From Chthonomonas sp. (GTDB lineage Bacteria > Armatimonadota > Fimbriimonadia > Fimbriimonadales > Fimbriimonadaceae): a stretch of 64,000 bases of DNA. Shown one piece after another: positions 58,356 through 64,000 of the stretch. The stretch covers positions 682,001-746,000 of the forward strand of contig JAEURQ010000002.1 in the NCBI GenBank assembly GCA_016788425.1, read 5' to 3'. Under the pieces are notes generated by a model. The model searched no databases and was not told the DNA's origin. It saw nothing but the letters and a program-made list of their open reading frames with translations. A program made the position numbers and the translations under genes. The first letter of the stretch is position 1, and the number at the start of each line of letters is the position of its first letter.

Positions 58356-61300
58356 ATGGCCACCCGCGTCGCTGAACTGGAAGTACTGCTCGAAGCTGAT
58401 ACGAAATCCCTGGAACAGGGGATGGATCGGGCGAACAAAGCCATTGATGGGGTGAGCAAGCGCGCTAACAAGGGCGGAAGGTCGCTCCAGGAATTCGGTA
58501 ATAGCACTTCAGCCGCGGGGCGTGACCTGATGGCGTTCTCCGCTCCAATGCTCGGTGCGCTCGGATACATCGGCAAGGTTGCTGCAGACTTCGAGAAGGT
58601 TCAGAACGAGATCCAGGCGGTTGCTGGTCTCACTGCTTCGCAAATGGAGGCGGTCTCGGAAAAGGCGCGACAACTTGGTGCAGACCTTACGCTCCCTGCG
58701 ACCAGCTCGACGGATGCCATGCAGGCGATGCTTGAGCTGTCGAAGGCCGGACTCTCCGTGGTCGACACCATGGAAGCCTCACGTGGCGTCCTCTTGCTCT
58801 CGGCTGCCGGCGCCATCTCGAACGCTCGGGCAGCCGAAGTCGCGGCCAATGCACTGAACGCGTTTCAATTGAGCGGTGATAAGGCGGCAATGGTGGCCGA
58901 CGCGCTCTCCGCCGCAGCCAACCGCTCATCTGCCGGAGTCGATGACTTGGCCCAAGGTTTCCAGGCGGGCGCGGCAGTGGCCAACATGTACGGGCTTACC
59001 GTGCACGAATTCACAACGACCCTAGCGGCGATGGCCAATGCCGGTATCAAGGGGTCCGACGCCGGCACCTCTGTGAAGGCCATGCTGATGGCCCTCACTC
59101 CAAAAACGTCGAAGGCAGCGGAGGCGATGGCCGAGCTCGGGCTCCAGTTCTACGACGCCGCAGGCAAACTCAAGCCGTTCCCTGACATCCTGTCGAACCT
59201 TCATTCGGTGCTCGAACCAATGACCCAGGAGCGCCGCAACTCGGTGATGAGCATGATCTTCGGCTCCGACGGTGTCCGGGCGGCCAGCATACTGTTCCAA
59301 CTTGGTCCGAAAGGGTTTGCTGACCTGGCCGGGGGCATCAGTCAAGCGGGCGCCGCCGGTGACATGGCCAGTGGCAAGCTCAAAGGGTTTGCCGGAGCGT
59401 GGGAGCGGCTGAAATCGGTGACGCAATCAGTAGCTGAAGACCTTGGTTCCAGAGTGCTCGGACTCGCGACCCAGGTTGTCGAAGGAGTTTCGCAGATGAT
59501 CGCCGTGGTGAGTTCTTTGCCGGAGCCGGTGCAGAATGGCATCCTGGTGTTCATGGGGTTGGTTGCGGCAGCGGGCCCTGTTTTGATGGCAATTGGATCC
59601 ATGGCGACGGGGCTATCGGCCCTTGCTCCGATTCTGGCGGCTTTGACGGGGCCGATTGGTTTAGTGGTGGCGGGCGTCGCCGCACTTGCGGCCGCGTTCG
59701 CGACCAACTTCGGTGGCATTCGCGATGCGGTGATGCCGCTGATCCACGAAGCAGCTCCCCAGTTCTTGGCCGCGTGGGAGAATGTGAAAGAGTGGATGGT
59801 GACGGCGTGGTCGGGATTCTCCGCAGAGGTTGCGTCATGGTTCGAGCCGGTTGTCGCCTGGTTCAAAGAGAACTTGCCCGATATTCAGCGTACGGTCGAG
59901 ACTGTGCTGACGACGATTCAAGAATTCTGGAAGGCGCATGGTGAGGACATCACGGCCACGGCCAAATTTGTGTGGGATCTTATCAAGTCGATTGTCGGCA
60001 CTGTGATGCAGGCGATTGGCAACATTATCAAGGTTGTGATGAAGGTCATTCAAGGTGACTGGAAGGGGGCTTGGGAAGTCATCCGGCGCTACTTTGCTGA
60101 CCTGTGGACGGGAATCCTGGGCGTCCTTCAAAAGGCAGTCGTTGCCATATCTGGACTGATGGTTACGCTGTGGAACATGATCAAGGATGCGGCGGGCCGA
60201 ATCTTCCATGCGGCCGTTGACATTGGCAAAAACATTGTCGAGGGCATCAAGCAAGGGTTCATGCGTGTTTGGGAGGGTGCCAAGAAGTGGATGCGAGACC
60301 AAATTACTGCCTTTGTTGAAGGAGTTCGGGGCGTTCTCGGCATTCGTTCACCTTCCAAGGTCTTTGAAGAAATCGGGGGTTACGTCGTTCAGGGCTTTGT
60401 GAACGGGATCGAGGCGGGTCTGGCTCGCATGTTTGAGGTTGGCCGGGCCATGTCGCTCGCGGCTCGGGCGGGGCTGGATTCGGTGCCGCTTACGGGGCTG
60501 GACGCACTGGAGAAGGCGGTGGAGCGGGCTGAGGACCGAGTCGTTCAAATGAAGACGGCCATTGCCGAGGCGATGGACCCGGTTCGAAACGGGCTGGCCA
60601 AATTTGTCGGGCTCAGCCTATCGGAATGGAAAAAGCTGGGCGACGGGATGCAGAAGAAGCTGGTTGGCTTAAGGTTCATGCAAGCTTTGAAGGAAGGCAA
60701 GCTGACATGGCTCGGCGGTCTTGGTCCCTATTCCGGTCCGCTACCGAAGGTACCGGAGCCCGAGACGCCGGCATTGGTTGACACCACTCGGACGTTGGAT
60801 CAGTGGCAGCTCCTGAATCAGCAGATCCACGATGATTCGATGAAGATGCGCGAGGACCTGTATGACACGTTCACGAAGCTCTTTGACGATATTCTGGGTG
60901 GTGGCTTTAAGAACCTATTCGGAACCATCCAGCGGACGATCAGCAACTTTCTGCTCCAGCAGGCTCATGCCGGGCTCTCGGAGCGATTTGGGAGCTGGCT
61001 GGGCGGGGCGTTGAACATTCCGGGATTCGGCGGGGGAATGAGTCCGGTTCCAGTTGGTCCGATGGGCGGAATCTTTGCGGCAGCGATGTCGATTCCTGGT
61101 TTGCTTAAGCGTCGCTCGGTCGGGGGACCGGTTTCAGCTGGCGACACGGCCCTGGTGGGCGAGGAGGGTCCTGAGGTAGTGCAGTTTGGACGCTCTGGTT
61201 CGGTTACGAGCGCCCGGCAAACGGCGGCGCTGGCCGGTAGCAACAACATCGTGGTGCACATCCACATCAATGCGATGGATGCCGGGTCGGTGGTTCGGAG

Positions 61301-61361
61301 TTCAAAGCAGGTCGCGCAGCAATTCGGGAATGCTATCCGCGATGCCATGGGGAACAACTAG
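58356..61361 (+). CDS. Tape measure protein
   Basis: This 1001-residue protein has the TP901 tape measure signature in its N-terminal third (KARQLGADLTLPATSSTDAM and AAEVAANALNAFQLSGDKAA). The middle has several hydrophobic segments (~residues 385-450) and Trp-rich helices. The C-terminus ends with a glycine-rich stretch, then VVHIHINAMDAGSV. Tape measure length sets tail length, and 1001 residues suggest a long flexible tail of roughly 150 nm by the usual 0.15 nm per residue. Its stop overlaps the next gene (TAGTG). Confidence 0.95.
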   Translation: MATRVAELEVLLEADTKSLEQGMDRANKAIDGVSKRANKGGRSLQEFGNSTSAAGRDLMAFSAPMLGALGYIGKVAADFEKVQNEIQAVAGLTASQMEAVSEKARQLGADLTLPATSSTDAMQAMLELSKAGLSVVDTMEASRGVLLLSAAGAISNARAAEVAANALNAFQLSGDKAAMVADALSAAANRSSAGVDDLAQGFQAGAAVANMYGLTVHEFTTTLAAMANAGIKGSDAGTSVKAMLMALTPKTSKAAEAMAELGLQFYDAAGKLKPFPDILSNLHSVLEPMTQERRNSVMSMIFGSDGVRAASILFQLGPKGFADLAGGISQAGAAGDMASGKLKGFAGAWERLKSVTQSVAEDLGSRVLGLATQVVEGVSQMIAVVSSLPEPVQNGILVFMGLVAAAGPVLMAIGSMATGLSALAPILAALTGPIGLVVAGVAALAAAFATNFGGIRDAVMPLIHEAAPQFLAAWENVKEWMVTAWSGFSAEVASWFEPVVAWFKENLPDIQRTVETVLTTIQEFWKAHGEDITATAKFVWDLIKSIVGTVMQAIGNIIKVVMKVIQGDWKGAWEVIRRYFADLWTGILGVLQKAVVAISGLMVTLWNMIKDAAGRIFHAAVDIGKNIVEGIKQGFMRVWEGAKKWMRDQITAFVEGVRGVLGIRSPSKVFEEIGGYVVQGFVNGIEAGLARMFEVGRAMSLAARAGLDSVPLTGLDALEKAVERAEDRVVQMKTAIAEAMDPVRNGLAKFVGLSLSEWKKLGDGMQKKLVGLRFMQALKEGKLTWLGGLGPYSGPLPKVPEPETPALVDTTRTLDQWQLLNQQIHDDSMKMREDLYDTFTKLFDDILGGGFKNLFGTIQRTISNFLLQQAHAGLSERFGSWLGGALNIPGFGGGMSPVPVGPMGGIFAAAMSIPGLLKRRSVGGPVSAGDTALVGEEGPEVVQFGRSGSVTSARQTAALAGSNNIVVHIHINAMDAGSVVRSSKQVAQQFGNAIRDAMGNN

Positions 61362-61678
61362 TGGCAACTTCGCTCCGCGAGCCTACCGTCTTTGAGCTCG
61401 GCATGATCGAGGCCATGGACCGGCTCGAAGTTGCGACGTCGATGAGTGACCAGAATGAAGCGCTCCTCGCCATGCTTGAATGCCTTGCTGCAAGACTCTA
61501 TCCGGAGGGATTTGATTTTGTGTTCTTCAGCAGCTATTCGGATCGGGTCAATGGAACCGAAGGTTCGCTTCGGTTCAAGTGCGCCAACAATACCGAGTTG
61601 CATGGATTGCAAGCGCGCCTTGCCGGGTGGATTCAGGACGAGCTCACGGAGCTTCGGGAGCAAGAGAAATCTGATTGA
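61361..61678 (+). CDS. Hypothetical tail-region protein
   Basis: This 105-residue product starts at a GTG overlapping the tape measure stop (TAGTG). It is helical then beta (LYPEGFDFVFFSSYSDRVNG) with an acidic tail. It could be a tail assembly protein. The family is not recognised. Confidence 0.65.
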   Translation: MATSLREPTVFELGMIEAMDRLEVATSMSDQNEALLAMLECLAARLYPEGFDFVFFSSYSDRVNGTEGSLRFKCANNTELHGLQARLAGWIQDELTELREQEKSD

Positions 61679-61708
61679 TGCCTGAATGGGGCTGAACCGG
61701 CCCGATGC

Positions 61709-61715
61709 CGTACTT
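61709..61715 (+). promoter_or_regulatory. CGTACTT motif, before GH5 gene
   Basis: Exact CGTACTT, 10 nt before the ATG at 61726. It overlaps an upstream in-frame ATG (61705) and so decides the start. The spacer (gtcccttttg) has no Shine-Dalgarno. Confidence 0.5.
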
Positions 61716-61725
61716 GTCCCTTTTG

Positions 61726-62616
61726 ATGAGACGCGTTCTACTAATTCTCCTAACTGTCCTTTCCATTTCGCTGGCCCATGGGTTTGTTGATGTGGGGGCG
61801 GGCGTGTCCCTCGGATGGAAGCCGGATCGGGCAAAAATTGCTGAGATTCATGAAGCAGGATTCAAGTTGCTGCGGTTGCCGTTTGACTCGAATCCGGACG
61901 TCGAGCTGGTCAAGGCGGCGACCTCGAAAGGTCTTCGGGTCGTCGTCGATTTTCACCCTCCGCTTTCCTGGTACTCGGACCCTTTTGCCATGTTTGACCT
62001 GCCGGGGAAGTGGTCGAGATGGGCAAAGCAACTGCAGGGAATTTCGAGTGATGAACTAGCGTTTGAGGTCCTCAATGAACCGAGGGCGGCGAAGCGAGGC
62101 CCGGTATACGACTCGCTCATGGTTGCCTGCATTGCGGCAATCCGGGAAGTTTCTCCTTCGCGCTGGATTGTAGTTTCTAACCCGCAACTTTCTGATATTG
62201 ATTGGTTTGCCGGACCCTTGGGAAATTGGACAGCCCCTCAGTACGACAGACTCATTGTTCCGCTACATTACTACCGGCCGTACGAAGTGACCCATCCGGC
62301 GAGTTACCGTGGCCAAGTCGGCCCAGACACCCCGGTGGGGGGAGGGACTAAGTTTGACCTTTCGGATTGGTCGAACCGTGAACTTCATTTCCAACGCTAT
62401 GTGAACTGGTGCCGCGAGAATCGTGTGCAGGCATGGCTTGGCGAAGCTGGGTGTTATGAGTCGGTGCCAGGCAGGCTTACTTGGTTCAGCGAAGTGGCGA
62501 AGTTGGCTCGTACCTACTCGGTTCCAGTTTGCTGGTGGGGTTGGCGCGATCGGTTCGGCTATCGGCCCGAGCAAAAGGACGCTGCTTCAGTTCTCAAGGT
62601 CATGCTGGATCGGTGA
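61726..62616 (+). CDS. Secreted glycoside hydrolase, GH5-like
   Basis: The 296-residue protein has a signal peptide (RRVLLILLTVLSISLAHG) and a cellulase-like TIM barrel. The acid/base Glu118 is in FEVLNEPR, the nucleophile Glu240 is in WLGEAGCYE, and HYYRPYEV lies in between. GH5 enzymes cut beta-glucans, mannans and similar polymers. The signal peptide suggests export by the host, so it could help the lysogen or the phage degrade surface polysaccharide. I chose the ATG at 61726 because it gives a clean signal peptide and the standard CGTACTT spacing. Confidence 0.85.
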   Translation: MRRVLLILLTVLSISLAHGFVDVGAGVSLGWKPDRAKIAEIHEAGFKLLRLPFDSNPDVELVKAATSKGLRVVVDFHPPLSWYSDPFAMFDLPGKWSRWAKQLQGISSDELAFEVLNEPRAAKRGPVYDSLMVACIAAIREVSPSRWIVVSNPQLSDIDWFAGPLGNWTAPQYDRLIVPLHYYRPYEVTHPASYRGQVGPDTPVGGGTKFDLSDWSNRELHFQRYVNWCRENRVQAWLGEAGCYESVPGRLTWFSEVAKLARTYSVPVCWWGWRDRFGYRPEQKDAASVLKVMLDR

Positions 62617-62619
62617 CAC

Positions 62620-64000
62620 TTGGCTATTACGAATTCCACTCCCTCTTCTGCTAGCAGCTCGTCATGGCTGAATCCGTCGAATGCGATCGCGGATGGTTCA
62701 GGTTCGGCGGTGCTGGCGGGTGGTGCGGCGAACGGCTGGTTGATCCTGACCGGATTTTCCGGGATTCCTAACGAGTCGATCATCGGGATTGAGGTCGTCG
62801 CGGAGGTCGATCCGTACAACCCATCGGTCATCGGCGCATTAGTCTATGGCGCAAACCTGCCTGATTGTGGGGATGACGCGGGCGCGGTCATCGATGGCGA
62901 CGGCGCGACGTGGTACGGCTGGACTACGACCGGCGGAACGCTGGGAGTCACGGCTCTCTTCGATTTTGGGGCCGCCACAACAGTAGGCAAGTTCAGTTTC
63001 GTCGCAGAAGTGTTCGGTGATACGACTCCCACCTGGGACGTGCAGTACTCGGCGGACGGCGTCAACTGGACGGTCGCGCCGACTCTCACCGGGACGTTTC
63101 TGCCAGCTGGCCCGCAAGTGATTTCGATCGCGATGGATCTGGCGACGATTGGAGTAGGGCTAACCCCAGTGACGGCCAGATACTGGCGAGTTTGCGTTGG
63201 CGATCAATCCACTGGAGGGCTCGCCCGGCCGAGAATTTACACGTTCACGCTCTTTGCGGCGGACAGAACGACGGTTCTCACACCCTCGCCGAGTTTGTCC
63301 AGGACAGTGGAAATGTCGGTTAGTCGGAGTGGCACTCCGACAGATGTTCATACGGTGTCACTGCCTTCGTCCGGAGGGCTGGTGTCGGTTGGCGGTCCGA
63401 GTTCACTGTTTTCGCAATCATGGATTCCTGGTGACTTCAACAGCGGGTCGGCAGCGATCTACATTCGACGTGGATCGGGCACCGGAGAGCACACAGGGTC
63501 TCCACGATCCGTTGACCGAGCGTACTTGATTGTCTACAGCACCGCCGTTGGCGGGAGTTTGGGAACAACTATGAGTGTTACGCGCAAGTGTTTTATCGCC
63601 ATTGAGAAAAATGGCTCAGGAGTTTCAACGCGAGGCGCCGGGACACCGGCCACGCACCGAGTGATGTCCGCGCAAATTGATTTTGTGCCCGATGTTCAGA
63701 TCGATCGACACAACGTGATGGGTTCGAAGCTCCCAGACAAGTTCGTGCTCACGAAGGCAAGTTCGGAAGGGTCCTTGGACGAGGGTAAGCCGTGCTACAA
63801 GGAGCTTGGATTTTGGCTTGCCTGCATCTGTGGGGCTCCGGTTTCGACGGAGATCGTTACGGGCGTGTGGCAGCACACATTCACACTGAAAAGCAATTCC
63901 CAGGATGACATTCGCTCGTTGGCGGTCGAAATCGGCGAAGATGCTGGGGCGACGGGTGGCAAGAAGGTGGCGTACGCGATCCTGAACCAGCTCGCGTTCG
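62620..64000 (+). CDS. Tail protein, partial: beta-sandwich N-terminus and tail-tube-like C-terminus
   Basis: An open frame runs from 62620 past the right edge (460 codons). It starts at a TTG 3 bases after the in-frame TGA that ends the GH5 gene. The N-terminal ~200 residues resemble phage carbohydrate-binding sandwiches (SSSWLNPSNAIADGSGSAVL; GWLILTGFSGIPNESIIGIE). Further on come RVMSAQIDFVPDVQIDRHNV, GSKLPDKFVLTKASSEGSL and CYKELGFWLACICGA, which resemble tail-tube proteins. The fusion suggests a tail protein with surface-exposed binding domains. The C-terminus is outside the window. Confidence 0.75.
   Translation, partial: MAITNSTPSSASSSSWLNPSNAIADGSGSAVLAGGAANGWLILTGFSGIPNESIIGIEVVAEVDPYNPSVIGALVYGANLPDCGDDAGAVIDGDGATWYGWTTTGGTLGVTALFDFGAATTVGKFSFVAEVFGDTTPTWDVQYSADGVNWTVAPTLTGTFLPAGPQVISIAMDLATIGVGLTPVTARYWRVCVGDQSTGGLARPRIYTFTLFAADRTTVLTPSPSLSRTVEMSVSRSGTPTDVHTVSLPSSGGLVSVGGPSSLFSQSWIPGDFNSGSAAIYIRRGSGTGEHTGSPRSVDRAYLIVYSTAVGGSLGTTMSVTRKCFIAIEKNGSGVSTRGAGTPATHRVMSAQIDFVPDVQIDRHNVMGSKLPDKFVLTKASSEGSLDEGKPCYKELGFWLACICGAPVSTEIVTGVWQHTFTLKSNSQDDIRSLAVEIGEDAGATGGKKVAYAILNQLAF

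Larger units (their letters stand above)
22312..64000. mobile_element. Temperate phage (siphovirus-like) prophage, right end outside window
   Basis: The region has a tyrosine integrase beside a tRNA, a leftward early operon, an S24 repressor, a rightward replication block and an endolysin. It also has terminase, portal, MuF, major capsid, connector and tape-measure genes and a tail-tube-like gene. Gene order is that of a temperate tailed phage. No sheath or baseplate gene has appeared by 64000, which favours a non-contractile tail. Genes look intact, so this could be a functional prophage. Confidence 0.95.

Noticed and set aside
61705-61725. Upstream ATG for the GH5 gene
   Set aside because: It overlaps the CGTACTT motif and adds residues before an otherwise ideal signal peptide.
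63531-63537. Another exact CGTACTT
   Set aside because: It lies in the middle of the tail protein coding frame with no start codon 8-12 nt downstream, so I treat it as chance.

Overview
The window joins two kinds of DNA. Positions 1-22311 are a bacterial chromosome. Several features point to the Armatimonadota, most likely a Fimbriimonas-like lineage: a type II pseudopilin of the class common in Armatimonadota and Planctomycetes, a dockerin-tailed secreted protein, an IspD-IspF fusion, a YacL-type PIN-TRAM membrane protein, and GC-rich, tightly packed operons. This assignment is inferred from gene style and not from a marker gene.

Chromosomal layout. On the minus strand, 1-5121 reads ECF sigma factor > membrane-anchored small protein (candidate anti-sigma) > multi-pass membrane protein > GlnD-like nucleotidyltransferase > TrkA-N protein, each start overlapping the preceding stop. 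5263-9400 on the plus strand holds two membrane proteins (one with TPRs) and two coupled secreted proteins, the second carrying a 20-residue repeat and a dockerin. 9438-19426 on the minus strand holds a thiolase, murJ, an AIM24 protein, a lipoprotein-pseudopilin pair, a GNAT / HNH / ispDF / PIN-TRAM operon and a transglutaminase. topA (19561-22185) is followed by a tRNA-Ala gene.

Positions 22312-64000 are a temperate, probably siphovirus-like prophage integrated at the tRNA-Ala 3' end. Its right end is outside the window. A leftward operon (33146 down to 22376) has about 25 mostly small genes chained by ATGA, TGATG or TAATG overlaps. It includes an integrase, a possible excisionase, two DNA methyltransferases, an HNH nuclease, an ASCH protein and an SMC/RecF-like ATPase. 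The control region has an S24/XRE repressor, a small Cro-position HTH protein, near-leaderless promoters and TTGAT-type palindromes. The rightward early block (34849-43492) encodes a RecB-like nuclease, a gp3/RDF-like protein, an unusual FtsK translocase with a sliding-clamp-like N-terminus, a VRR-NUC nuclease, a DUF1376 replication protein and a sigma-70 region 2-like factor.

The late block (43495-64000) holds an M15 endolysin, a TM/coiled-coil protein, terminase, a DUF935 portal, a MuF head protein fused to a JAMM domain, an SGNH hydrolase, a protease/scaffold-like protein, a decoration-like protein, a lambda E-type capsid, connectors, a tape measure, a secreted GH5 hydrolase and a tail-tube-like protein. 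A minus-strand methyltransferase-endonuclease fusion interrupts the tail module.

The main discovery candidate is a 7-bp motif, CGTACTT. It lies 8-12 nt before the start codon of seven late genes, with a one-base variant before an eighth. These are essentially all the late genes that have a real gap upstream. In one case it begins right after a perfect hairpin-plus-T-tract terminator. I propose that it is a phage late-gene start signal, possibly read by the phage sigma-like protein. Other strong leads are the clamp-FtsK fusion, the MuF-JAMM protein with its small acidic partner, and the methyltransferase-nuclease cargo gene.
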